Part shown: positions 20,396-30,013 of the stretch, in pieces | Layout: the number at the start of each line of letters is the position of its first letter | Numbering within the stretch: the first letter of the stretch is position 1 | Assembly (NCBI GenBank): GCA_963741355.1 | Contig: CAVUIG010000004.1 | Span: forward strand, 1-64,000 | Direction: 5' to 3' | Length of the DNA: 64,000 nt | Source of the DNA: CAIWHR01 sp963741355 | GTDB lineage: Bacteria > Pseudomonadota > Gammaproteobacteria > Burkholderiales > Casimicrobiaceae | Notes under the pieces: generated by a model | The model's input: the letters and a program-made list of their open reading frames with translations, nothing else | Told to the model about the DNA's origin: nothing | Databases searched by the model: none | Translations under genes and position numbers: made by a program

Positions 20396-21042
20396 ACGCC
20401 GCGCTGCCCGTCGTCGCCGCGCTTGCGACATTCGTCGCCACGTCCTCGTTCGCCGGCGAGAACGAACGCAGCCGCAACGACACGTCTTCTCCCGACTCTC
20501 CCGACTGGGAGTTCGCGCTGAGCGCGTATCCCACGGCCGTTCGCGGCGGCGACAACTACACCTCCGCGATCGCCACCGCCGATCACGGCCCGCTGCACCT
20601 CGAGGCCCGGTACAACTACGAATCGGTCGGCGCCCGCTCGGCCTTCGTCGGCTGGACGTTCTCCGGCGGGGAGACGATTACCTGGGAGCTGACGCCAATC
20701 GTCGGGGGCGCCTGGGGCACGACGCAGGCGTTCGTGCCGGGGCTGGAGGCGAGCGTTGCCTGGGGCCCGGTCGACGTCTACATCGAAGCCGAGTACGTGC
20801 GCGACAGCCACACTCAAAGCGACAGCTACACCTACGCGTGGAGCGAGCTGGGATACCGGCCCGCCGAGTGGCTGCGGGTCGGGGTCGCCGGCCAGCGCAC
20901 CCGGATCTACGGCGGCGACCGCGACATCCAGCGCGGACCGTTCGCGCAGATGACCGTCGACCACGTCACGATCGGTGGATACTGGTTCAACCCAGGCGCG
21001 AGCGATCAGGTGTTCGTCGGCCTGATCAGCATCGCGTTCTAG
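20392..21042 (+). CDS. Probable outer-membrane beta-barrel protein, unknown function
   Basis: 216 residues, intact. The short signal (ALPVVAALATFVATSSFAG) is followed by alternating polar/hydrophobic strands with many aromatic residues (WEFALSAYPTAVRGGDNYTS, LEARYNYESVGARSAFVGWT, VDVYIEAEYVRDSHTQSDSY) and a terminal aromatic residue (VFVGLISIAF). This is the usual look of a small outer-membrane barrel. It is translationally coupled (ATGA) to the VIT-like gene. I do not recognise a named family. The ligand or function is unknown. Confidence 0.5.
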   Translation: MNAALPVVAALATFVATSSFAGENERSRNDTSSPDSPDWEFALSAYPTAVRGGDNYTSAIATADHGPLHLEARYNYESVGARSAFVGWTFSGGETITWELTPIVGGAWGTTQAFVPGLEASVAWGPVDVYIEAEYVRDSHTQSDSYTYAWSELGYRPAEWLRVGVAGQRTRIYGGDRDIQRGPFAQMTVDHVTIGGYWFNPGASDQVFVGLISIAF

Positions 21043-21154
21043 CCGTGACGACCGCAGAGCGCGCCGGTCGTCCCGGGGAATCGACAACGGCAACCCGCGT
21101 GCCGGCCGGCCTTCCGCGCATAATCGAACCGCACGTGCACCGGGAATCGACACG

Positions 21155-22847
21155 ATGACCGAGCCTTCGACGGAAACGAAAGCGGTCGAGCCATCCACGG
21201 CTTCGCTGCGCTTCGACGTCGTCGCCGGACTCACCGCCGCCGCGGTCGTGCTCCCCAAGGCCATGGCGTACGCGACGGTCGCGGGCTTGCCGGTCGCGGT
21301 GGGGCTGTACACCGCGTTCATTCCGATGCTGGTCTACGCGCTGCTCGGCTCGTCGCGCGTGCTCTCGGTCAGCTCGACCACGACGCTGGCGATCCTCGCC
21401 GGCACGCAGCTCGGACTGGTCGTTCCGGACGGCGATCCCGCGAAGCTCGTCACCGCCACGGCCACGCTGGCCGCGCTGGTCGGAGCGTTGCTGCTCGTCG
21501 CGAGGCTCCTGAAGCTCGGGTTCGTCGCGAACTTCATCTCGACTCCGGTCCTCACCGGCTTCAAGGCAGGCATCGGACTGGTGATCGTATTGGACCAGGT
21601 GCCGAAGCTCCTGGGCATCCACATCACCAAGCACGGGATTCTTCACCGATCTGCTCAGCGTCGCTCAGCATGTTCCCGAGACTTCGCTGCTGACGCTCGC
21701 GGTGGCCGTGGCAACGTTCGCGGTGCTGATCGGCATGGAAAGACTGTGGCCGCATTCGCCGGCGCCGCTCGTCGCGGTCGGCGGCGGGATCGCGGCATCG
21801 TGGTATTTCGCCTTGCAGGCCGCGGGCGTGTCGACGGTCGGCCTGATTCCGCAGGGATTTCCGTCGCTGACGCTGCCCGATCCGGAGCTCGTCGTGCAAT
21901 TGCTGCCCGGCGCGCTCGGGTTGGCGCTGATGAGCTTCACCGAGACCATCGCCGCGGGACGCGCGTTCGCGCGTCCGGACGACCCTCCGATCAACGCGAA
22001 CCGCGAGCTCGTCGCCACCGGTGCGGCCAACCTGGCCGGCGCATTCTTCGGCGCGATGCCCGCAGGCGGCGGCACGTCGCAGACGGCCGTCGTGCGCTCC
22101 GCGGGCGGACGCTCGCAGAAGGCATCGCTCGTCACGGCGGGTGCCGCGCTGGCGACGATGCTGCTGCTGGCGCCGATTCTGGGCCTGATGCCGCACGCGA
22201 CGCTCGCGGCGGTCGTCATCGTCTACTCGGTCGGGCTCATCCAGCCTGCGGAATTCCGCGCCATCCGCAGCATCCGCACGATGGAGTTTCGCTGGGCGCT
22301 GATCGCCTGCGTGGGCGTGCTCGCCTTCGGCACGCTCAAGGGCATCGTGGTGGCGATCATCGTCTCGATGATCGGTCTCGCGAGCCAGGTCGCCAACCCG
22401 CGCGTTTCGGTGATCGGCCGCAAGCGCGGAGCCGACGTGCTGCGGCCGCTGTCTCCCGAATACCCCGACGACGAGACGTTCGAGGGGCTGCTGATCGTGC
22501 GGCCGGAGGGGCGCCTCTTCTTCGCCAACGCGCAGATCGTGGCGGACCGGATCAACGCACTGGTCGAGGAATACAGGCCGCGCGTGCTGGCACTCGACAT
22601 GAGCCGCGTGCCGGACATCGAGTACACGGCGCTGCAGGCGCTGATGGAGGGAGAGCGACGCGCGACCGAGAAGGGCGCGGTCGTCTGGCTGGCGGCGCTC
22701 AATCCGGGCGTCCTCGAGGTCGTGCGGCGCGCCGGGCTGGACCAGCGACTCGGCCGCGAGCGGATGCTGTTCAACGCGCGGGCGGTGATCGAGAAGTATC
22801 AGGCGATGCAGGCGGGCGGCGAGACGGCCCGCCGGCAGTCGGCCTGA
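21155..22847 (+). CDS. SulP-family anion transporter with STAS domain (one frameshift)
   Basis: About 563 residues. The membrane part has the SulP signature region (AAAVVLPKAMAYATVAGLPV) and later motifs such as SFTETIAAGRAFARPDD, NRELVATGAANLAGAFFGAM and PAGGGTSQTAVVRSAGGRSQ. The C-terminal 120 residues are a STAS domain (LLIVRPEGRLFFANAQIVAD, VLALDMSRVPDIEYTALQAL). SulP proteins import sulfate, bicarbonate or dicarboxylates. One extra base near 21640 breaks the frame; without it the text reads HGFFTDLLSVAQHVPETSLL. The substrate cannot be decided; the carbonic anhydrase gene 6 kb away is only weak support for bicarbonate. Confidence 0.88.
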
Positions 22848-23037
22848 AGGTTGGTGCATCGGCGAACCTGATCTGGTTTGCGGTAATGCGGGTCGTCGTC
22901 GCCGTTTGACCTCGCGCAAGTGCCGATCGGCGCGCTAGCGTATCGTCAATGGATCAGAGTTCGGAACGATGACCAGTCGCGGGATGCGGCATGCCGTGCG
23001 AGCCGACAGTCGACGATTGAATCGATGGAGACGGCAC

Positions 23038-23893
23038 ATGGCGAAGAAGAGCAAAGAGGAAAAGAACCGGGACAGGCAAGGCAAGAAGGCCGCAAGGCTG
23101 GCGGCACCGAAGCCGGCGGGGCACTTTCCGGCAAGGAGTACGACAGGGAGCTCAGGAAGCTTCACGTCGAGCTGGTCAAGCTGCAGGAGTGGGTCAAGCA
23201 CAAGGGCCTCAAGGTCTGCGTCATCTTCGAGGGCCGCGACGGCGCCGGCAAGGGCGGCACCATCAAGGCGATCACCGAGCGCGTGAGCCCGCGCGTGTTC
23301 CGGGTGATTGCGCTGACGGCGCCGACCGAGCGCGAGAAATCGCAGATGTATGCGCAGCGATACCTGCCGCACCTGCCGGCTGCCGGCGAGGTCGTGATCT
23401 TCGACCGCAGCTGGTACAACCGCGCCGGCGTCGAGCGCGTGATGGGCTTCTGCACCGAGGAGCAGGCGCGGGGATTTCTCAAGGTGGTGCCGCTGTTCGA
23501 GAAGCTGATGGTCGGATTCCGGCATCATCCTGCTCAAGTACTGGCTGGAAGTGAGCCCCGACGAGCAGACGCGGCGCCTCGAGGCGCGCATCGACGACGG
23601 CCGCAAGATCTGGAAGCTGTCGCCGATGGACATCAAGTCGTACGACGCGCTGGGACGACTACACGAAGGCGCGCGACGAGATGTTCGCGGCGACCGACAC
23701 CGCGTGGGCACCGTGGTACGTGGCGCGCTCCGACGACAAGCGGCGCGCGCGACTCAACATCATCAGCCACCTCCTGTCGCGGATCCCGTACAAGGTCGTC
23801 ACCGCGCCAAAAGGTGAAGCTGCCGAAGCGCAAGACACCGAAGGCGCGCCCGGTCTCGACCTTCCGGTCAAGGTCATCGCCGAGAAGTTCTGA
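23038..23893 (+). CDS. ppk2: Polyphosphate kinase 2 (frameshifted)
   Basis: About 284 residues. Visible motifs are Walker A (FEGRDGAGKGGTIKAI), the lid and Walker B region (EVVIFDRSWYNRAGVERVMG) and the conserved tail helices (YDRWDDYTKARDEMFAATDT, APWYVARSDDKRRARLNIIS). The N-terminus is a Lys-rich extension (MAKKSKEEKNRDRQGKKAAR). PPK2 enzymes transfer phosphate between polyphosphate and nucleotides. About five indels are present (near 23115, 23528, 23650, 23812 and 23860), net +1, giving a normal length when corrected. The exact last 20 residues are uncertain. The gene stands alone, rightward, between SulP and GNAT. Confidence 0.87.
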
Positions 23894-23963
23894 TCAGGGC
23901 GCGGGCGCCGTTTGGCGTGCTTCGTGAGGTGCAGCGCACTTCGAATCATGAATCGGGACATCG

Positions 23964-24555
23964 ATGACGGACCCCCACGAATACCACTGGTCGGAGACCC
24001 TCCGGAACGGTCTTGCCGTGACGATCCGCGAGCTGCGCGCCGAAGATCGCGAGAAGGATTGCGACGGCGGTTCGGGAGCTCGACCGGGAGTCGGTCTACA
24101 CGCGCCTCTTCAGTTACCGGACGGAGCTTACGGAGGCGGGGCTCGACCGCATCATGCGCGTCGGATCCGGCCCGCGATGTCGTCCTCTGGTCACGATCGG
24201 CGCAGGGCGCACGACGAGACCGTGATCGCGTCGGGCCGGTGCGTCGGCCTGGGTGACGGCAGGGCGGCGAGCGCGCTGCGGAGGTGGCCTTCGTCGTCGA
24301 GGAGGACTACCAGGGACAGGGCATTGCCTCGCGCCTCCTGCGGCACCTCGTCGAGATTGCCCGCATTCGGGGCATCGCGACGTTCGAAGCGGACGTGCTC
24401 GCGGAGAACAAGTCGATGCTCGCCGGTCTTCTGCGCGATCCGGATTGCCGATGCGGAAGCGCCTCGACGGCGGCAGCGTGCACGTGACGCTTTCACTGGG
24501 CGACGCCGAGGCGCTGACGCCCACGCCGTTGTCGGCGCGGCCTGCGGCGCAATGA
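23964..24555 (+). CDS. GNAT-family N-acetyltransferase (many frameshifts)
   Basis: About 196 residues when repaired. The N-terminus reads TLRNGLAVTIRELRAEDREK, then IATAVRELDRESVYTRLFSY. The acetyl-CoA-binding loop is visible as EEDYQGQGIASRLLRHLVEI, i.e. the Q/RxxGxG/A pattern, followed by FEADVLAENKSMLAVFARSG and a C-terminal MRKRLDGGSVHVTLSL. This resembles the acetyltransferase domains linked to acyl-CoA synthetases or protein lysine acetylation. About seven indels scatter it over all three frames between 24056 and 24450. The substrate is unknown. Confidence 0.7.
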
Positions 24556-24843
24556 CGCGGCCCGGTCGCAAGGTCGGATGACTCGAAGCGCGGAACGTTC
24601 TGGCCTGCACTGTCCGTCATCGGCCGTGCTCGGCGCGCGATTTGCTGCGCCGCAACCATGTCGGGCTCGTTGAGCGCGGTCAATACGCCGCTGCGTCCTG
24701 CGGGGGAGAATTGCGCACAGATTACCCTTCCGCGCGGCGCACGCCAGCGTATCGCGCACCCCATCCGTTGATCGAATGTACCGGGGCGCGCGCCTGAAAA
24801 GCGTGCGCACTGGACGCGGCCGTTCGAACCCAGGAGAGAAACC

Positions 24844-26262
24844 ATGGATGCGACGGTAAACCGGATCGAAAAGGACTTTCTCGGCGAGAAGGAAATCCCT
24901 GCCAATGCGTACTACGGCGTGCAGACGCTTCGCGGGAAGGAGAACTTCCACATCACGGGCATCCCGATGTCGCTGGAGCCCAATTTCGTCAAGGCGTTCG
25001 GCTACGTGAAGAAGGCCGCGGCGCTCGCGAACCGAGACCTCGGCGTGCTCGACCCGAAGATCGCGAATGCGATCGCCGGCGCCTGCGATCGAGCTGATCG
25101 CCGGCGAGATGCGCGACCAGTTCGTCACCGACTTCATCCAGGGCGGCGCGGGCACGTCGACCAACATGAACGCGAACGAGGTGATCGCCAATCTCGCGCT
25201 CGAGTCGCTCGGGCACCGCAAGGGCGAATACCAGTTCGTCAATCCGAACGACCACGTCAACTTCGGGCAGTCGACCAACGACATCTATCCGTGTGCGTTC
25301 CGGCTCGCGCTGATCCTGCGACTCAAGAGCTACATCGAGTCGCTCACCGCGCTGCAGAAGGCGTTCTTCGCGAAGAGCGAAGGAGTTCGATCAGCGTGCT
25401 GAAGATGGGCCGCACGCACCTGCAGGACGCGGTGCCGATGTCGCTCGGGCAGGAATTCCACGGCTGGGGCACGACGCTCGGCGAGGAAGTCCAGCGGATC
25501 ATGGAAGTGCGCGCAGTTCCTGCACGAGATCAACCTCGGCGCGACGGCGATCGGAACGACGGTGACGGCGGCGCCCGGTTACCCCGAACTCGCCACCAAG
25601 TATTTGTCCGAGCTCACCGGCACTGAAATTCATCCTTGCCGGCGACCTGATCGAAGCAACGTCCGACACTGGCGCCTACGTGCTGCTGTCCGGCGTGCTG
25701 AAGCGGACGTCGTCGAAGCTCACCAAGATCTGCAACGACCTTCGCCTGCTCGCATCCGGCCCGCGCTGCGGGTTCAACGAGATCAACCTGCCGCAGATGC
25801 AGCCGGGCAGCTCGATCATGCCGGGCAAGGTCAACCCGGTGATCCCCGAGGTCATGAACCAGGTCGGCTTTCTGGTGATCGGCCTCGACCTCACGGTGAC
25901 GCTCGCGGCCTCGGCGGGCCAGCTGCAGCTCAACGTGATGGAGCCGGTGATCACGTTCGCGCTGTTCACGTCGCTCGCGACGATGGAGCACGCGGTCGAC
26001 AGCCTGCGCGTCAACTGCGTCAACGGCATCACCGCCAACGCCGAGCGGACCCGCGACATGGTGCTGAACTCGCTCGGCATCGTCACGGTGCTGAAGCCGT
26101 CGCTCGGCTACAAGCAGTGCGCCGACATCGCGCGCGAAGGCTACGAGACCGGCAAGTCGCTGCACGACATCGTGGTCGAAGGAGCGCAAGCTGCTGACGC
26201 AGGAGAAGTGGGACGAGGTGTTCTCGTTCGAGAATCTGATCGCCCCGAAGTTCGAGCAGTAG
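24844..26262 (+). CDS. aspA: Aspartate ammonia-lyase (six insertions)
   Basis: Converts L-aspartate to fumarate and ammonia. The corrected protein is 470 residues, exactly the family size. It has NRIEKDFLGEKEIPANAYYG at the start, GKENFHITGIPMSLEPNFVK, TNMNANEVIANLALE, NDHVNFGQSTNDIYP, and the fumarase/aspartase signature GSSIMPGKVNPVIPEVMNQV with the catalytic Ser in the SS loop. Six single-base insertions (near 25089, 25382, 25393, 25512, 25628 and 26183) interrupt the frame, yet every catalytic block is preserved. It is followed 150 bases later by a Dcu carrier, the classic partner that exchanges aspartate and fumarate or succinate across the membrane. Confidence 0.92.
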
Positions 26263-26412
26263 CGGCGCGAGCGGCAGCAGGGGCCCCGCGCGGGTAGCGC
26301 ATGGGGATCGACCGGGGCGAGTCGACGCAAGCGGCCGACGGCAACACGCTGGGGATATCACGCGGGCGCGGAGGCCGCCAGAGCCGAGGTGAGCCCGACC
26401 GGGAGAAAGGTC

Positions 26413-27739
26413 ATGTCGGTTTCGATCGTTCTGCAATTCATCGTCGTTCTCGCGGCGATCTGGATGGGCGCCCGTTACTCCGGCGTAGGCCTTGGCCTGT
26501 GGGGCGCCGTCGGGCTGCTGGTGCTGGTCGTGGCGTTCGGCGTCAACCCGACCTCGCCGCCGATCGACGTGATGCTGATCATCCTCGCGGTCATCATGGC
26601 CGCGTCGGTGATGGACGCCGTCCGGCGGCATCGACTTCCTCGTCCGGATCGCCGAGCGCATCATCCGCGCCAATCCGAAGTACGTGACGATCGTCGCGCC
26701 GCTCACCACGTGGACCTTCACCTTCCTCGCGGGTACCGGACATATCGTCTATCCGCTGCTGCCGGTGATCTACGAGACCGCGCACCAGGCCGGTATCCGT
26801 CCGGAGCGGCCGATGGCGGTGGCGACCATCGCCTCGCAGCAGGCGATCACCGCGAGCCCGGTGGCTGCCGCGACCGCCGCGATGATCGGGCTCTTCGCCG
26901 AGAAGGGCATGACGCAATGGGGCCTGCCGCAGATCCTGATGATCTGCGTTCCGGCGACGCTCACCGGTGTCGTGGTCGCCGCGATTGTCTCGATGTTCGT
27001 CGGCAAGGACCTGAAGGATGATCCCGAATATCAGGCGCGCCTTGCGGCCGGCGAGGTCCCGGCGCCCAAGTCGGCCGCCGACAGGCCGACGCTCAAGCCC
27101 GCCGCCAAGGCGTCGGCGTTCATCTTTCTGACCGGCGTTGCGCTGGTCGTGCTGTTCGGTTTCTTCCCCGACCTGCGCACGCTTCCCGGCGCCAAGGCGG
27201 CACTGCAAATGCCCATCGTGATCGAGATCGTGATGATGTCCGTCGCGGCGATCATGCTGCTGGCGACGAAAGTCAATGTCAACGACATACCGAAGACATC
27301 GACGCTGCGCGCCGGGGTGGTCGCGGTCATCGGCATCTTCGGGCTCGCGTGGCTCGGCGACAGCTTCATCGCTGCGAACAAGGACGTGATCGTTCCGGCG
27401 ATCGGCGCACAGGCGGACGCGCATCCCTGGACGTTCGCGTTCGGACTGTTCTTCGCGTCGGTGCTGCTGTACAGCCAGGCCGCGACGACCCGCGCGCTGA
27501 TGCCGCTCGGCATCGCGCTCGGCATTCCGCCGCAGTTCCTGATCGGGATGTTCCCGTCCGTCAACGGCTACTTCTTCATCCCGACGTACGGCTCGCTGAT
27601 CGCGGCGATCAATTTCGACCTGTCGGGGACGACGAAGATCGGCAAGTACGTGCTCAACCACTCGTTCATGATCCCGGGGCTCGTCGCCACGGTGGTGACG
27701 GTCACGACGGGCCTCTTCCTCGCGAAGATCATGTTCTGA
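26413..27739 (+). CDS. Anaerobic C4-dicarboxylate transporter, DcuA/DcuB family (one frameshift)
   Basis: About 441 residues, mostly hydrophobic, with ten or more membrane spans. Family text includes ILAVIMAASVMDAVGGIDFL, RIIRANPKYVTIVAPLTTW, FLAGTGHIVYPLLPVIYETA, ERPMAVATIASQQAITASPV and GYFFIPTYGSLIAAINFDLS with the C-terminal GTTKIGKYVLNHSFMIPGL. One extra base near 26623 shifts the frame. Dcu carriers exchange aspartate, fumarate, malate and succinate during anaerobic growth. Its place after aspA supports aspartate uptake with release of fumarate or succinate. DcuA and DcuB cannot be told apart here. Confidence 0.9.
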
Positions 27740-27774
27740 GAGCCCGCTGGACGGAATTCACCAAGGAGAGAGCA

Positions 27775-28161
27775 ATGAAGAGCTGGATCGCACTGATTGC
27801 GGCAGCCTTTGCGGCAACGGCCATGGCGCAGACGGCCGCGCCCGCGACGTCGACGGCCGCGGACGCCAAGTCCAAGCAGGAAATGGTCAAGGCCACGACG
27901 GAAGGCGCCCAGAGCCCGACGAGCCTGAAGAACTCGCAAAAGTCGGCCAAGGCGGCGACGGAGAAGGACACGCCGAAGACGCTGACCGACAAGACCGCCA
28001 AGCAGGAGACGGTGCAAGCGGCGACGGCGGGCTCGGGCCCCATCAGCGCCCAAACGTCGGCGAAATCGACCAAGGCGGCGGCGGAGAAGCACACCCCGAG
28101 GAAGCCCAAACCCAAGCCGCAGATCGACAGCCCGGCGATGAAGGAAGCGGCGAAGCCGTAG
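27775..28161 (+). CDS. Small Lys/Thr/Ala-rich exported protein
   Basis: 128 residues, intact. A signal peptide (IALIAAAFAATAMAQ) is followed by a low-complexity, highly charged mature part with loose repeats built around the words TAKQETVQAAT, KNSQKSAKAATEK and SAKSTKAAAEK, ending in a Lys/Pro tract (PRKPKPKPQIDSP). It looks disordered. An AAGGAG site lies before the ATG, which is 35 bases after the Dcu gene, so the two are likely co-transcribed. Family unknown. Confidence 0.6.
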   Translation: MKSWIALIAAAFAATAMAQTAAPATSTAADAKSKQEMVKATTEGAQSPTSLKNSQKSAKAATEKDTPKTLTDKTAKQETVQAATAGSGPISAQTSAKSTKAAAEKHTPRKPKPKPQIDSPAMKEAAKP

Positions 28162-28380
28162 GCGCCGGCAGTCGAGCGAACGCTGCCCTGCCGCGGAAGC
28201 GCCTGAGGACGGGCGTCCGCTGCTCCGGCCCGCCTGACCGCGGCTCGCAACGCCGGTTTCGCATTGCGGGCGCGGCGCCGCATGCGAGCGCGGCGCGGAA
28301 ACGTCCGTGCCGGACGATGACGGGTCCCCGTACCGGCTATCATTCGCGCTGTCGGCCGATTGACAAGGGGATCGCGCATC

Positions 28381-28998
28381 GTGACAGCCACGCCCGGATC
28401 CAGTCATAACGGCCGACGAAGCGCTTGCCCGCCTGATCGAGGGCAACGAGCGCTTTGTCGCCGGCCACGCGCGGTTTCCCACCGTGCAGAAGGAAGTGCT
28501 GGCCGAGCTCGCCAAGGGCCAGCAGCCCTACGCCACGGTGCTGGGCTGCGCCGACAGCCGGGTGCCGCCGGAGCTCGTGTTCGACGCCGGGTTCGGCGAG
28601 CTGTTTCGTCATACGCGTGGCGGGAAATGTCCTCGGGCCCTCCATCAAGGGCACGCTGCAGTACGCCGGAACGCACCTGCACACGCCGCTGTTCGTGGTG
28701 CTCGGGCACGAGGGCTGCGGCGCAGTCGAAGCGGCGATCGCCGAGAAGTTCCACAACGCTCGCCATCGCAGCCGAATCGCCGTGCTGCTGAAGTACATCG
28801 ATCCCGCGCTGGACCATCTCGACCGCGACGCTCCCTCCGGCGGCGTTGCTGAGCGCGGCCGTCGAAGCCAACGTCCGCTGGACCGTTCGCGAAGTGGCCG
28901 AGTCGCCCGAAGGAAAGGCGCGCACAGCCAAGGGCGATGTGAAGCTGGTGGGCGCCGTATACGATCTCGCCTCGGGCCGCGTGCGATTCCTGGAGTAG
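28381..28998 (+). CDS. Beta-class carbonic anhydrase (three insertions)
   Basis: Interconverts CO2 and bicarbonate. The corrected length is 204 residues. The zinc ligands are visible: Cys and the Asp-Arg pair in LGCADSRVPPELVFD, and the His and Cys in VVLGHEGCGAVEAAI. Other family text is ALARLIEGNERFVAG and VIRVAGNVLGPSIKGTLQYA. Extra bases near 28407, 28608 and 28840 break the frame. I chose the GTG at 28381 because a purine-rich AAGGGG lies before it. A supply of bicarbonate for anaplerotic carboxylation would fit the dicarboxylate genes upstream. Confidence 0.88.
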
Positions 28999-29104
28999 CG
29001 CCGATCCACCGGTTGTTTGCGACGCACTCGCCTCCGGATCCGGCGCGTCGAACGGCCGCGCGGACGTCACGCGCGATCGCAGGATTGCCCTTGCGGCGCC
29101 CGAA

Positions 29105-30013
29105 CTAATCCGGCGGCAGCCCGATGAGTTCGAGCGAGCGCCGCAACTCGACGCTCATCGGCAGGTCCATGCGCCCGCCTGATGGCAGCGACCGCACGAA
29201 CCAGCGATCGTAGATCCAGAGGATCTCGCGGCTCGCCGCGAGCTCGCGCAGCGTGCGCTCGACGATTTCGGCGAGCGCCGGGTCGTCTCGCGGGTACATG
29301 AGTCCGTAGGGCTCGAACGACAGCATCTCGCCGACCAGCCGGAAGTCGCGCGTGCGGCCGGTCTCGGCGAGAAGCCCGCGCAGCAGCACGTCGTCGGCGG
29401 CCAGCGCCTCGGCGGCCCCCGACGCCAGCAGCGCCAGCGCATCGCGATAGTCGTTCGTCACCACGAAAGTCACCGCGAGCCCGCGCAGGCGGTCGAGCTC
29501 GCGCATCGCCGTTTCGTTGGTCGTGCCGGCGACGACGGCGACCTTGCGCCCTGTCACGTCGGCGACGTCCCGGATCGTGCTGCCGCGCGGGACTGCGAGC
29601 CGCGTCCCGGTGACGAAGATCACCGGGGAGAACGCGACCTGCCGCTGACGCTGCGCCGTGCTGGTCGTCGAGCCGCATTCGAGGTCGATGGCGCCGGAGC
29701 GGACGCGCTCGATGCGGTCCTGCGCCGTCACGCGCACGTATTCGACGCCGAGCGCGGGCAGGTCGAGCTCGGCGGCGATCGCCGCGACGATCGCGTGGCA
29801 AAGGTCGAGCGAATACCCGACCGGCTTCGCGTCGGGACCGAGATACGAGAACGGGATCGCGTTTTCGCGAAATCCGAGCTGGACGACGCGCGTCGCCTTG
29901 ATGTGCGCGAGCCGGCCCGCGACCGCCTCCGGCCAGTCGCGCGGCGCGGCGTACGCGGATCCGACGGCGCACGCGAGTGCCAGGGCGACGAGCAATCGTG
30001 CGAGAGGCATCAT
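29105..30013 (-). CDS. Family 3 extracellular solute-binding protein coupled to a symporter
   Basis: 302 residues, intact. Signal peptide (LLVALALACAVGSAYAA), then LGFRENAIPFSYLGPDAKPV, GYSLDLCHAIVAAIA, a ligand-site block (DLECGSTTSTAQRQRQVAFS), the hinge AVVAGTTNETAM and a lobe-closing FEPYGLMYPRDDPALAEI. It is a clear paralogue of the 484-1345 protein. Its ATGATG start overlaps the stop of the DctA-type symporter gene, so the two should be made together. Binding proteins of this family normally serve ABC importers, so the pairing with a sodium symporter is unusual. A dicarboxylate or acidic amino acid is a reasonable guess for the ligand. Confidence 0.82.
   Translation of the reverse strand: MMPLARLLVALALACAVGSAYAAPRDWPEAVAGRLAHIKATRVVQLGFRENAIPFSYLGPDAKPVGYSLDLCHAIVAAIAAELDLPALGVEYVRVTAQDRIERVRSGAIDLECGSTTSTAQRQRQVAFSPVIFVTGTRLAVPRGSTIRDVADVTGRKVAVVAGTTNETAMRELDRLRGLAVTFVVTNDYRDALALLASGAAEALAADDVLLRGLLAETGRTRDFRLVGEMLSFEPYGLMYPRDDPALAEIVERTLRELAASREILWIYDRWFVRSLPSGGRMDLPMSVELRRSLELIGLPPD

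Noticed and set aside
16840..24500. Widespread pseudogenes from relaxed selection
   Set aside because: All catalytic blocks are kept and single-base correction restores exact lengths, which fits sequencing error better than decay.
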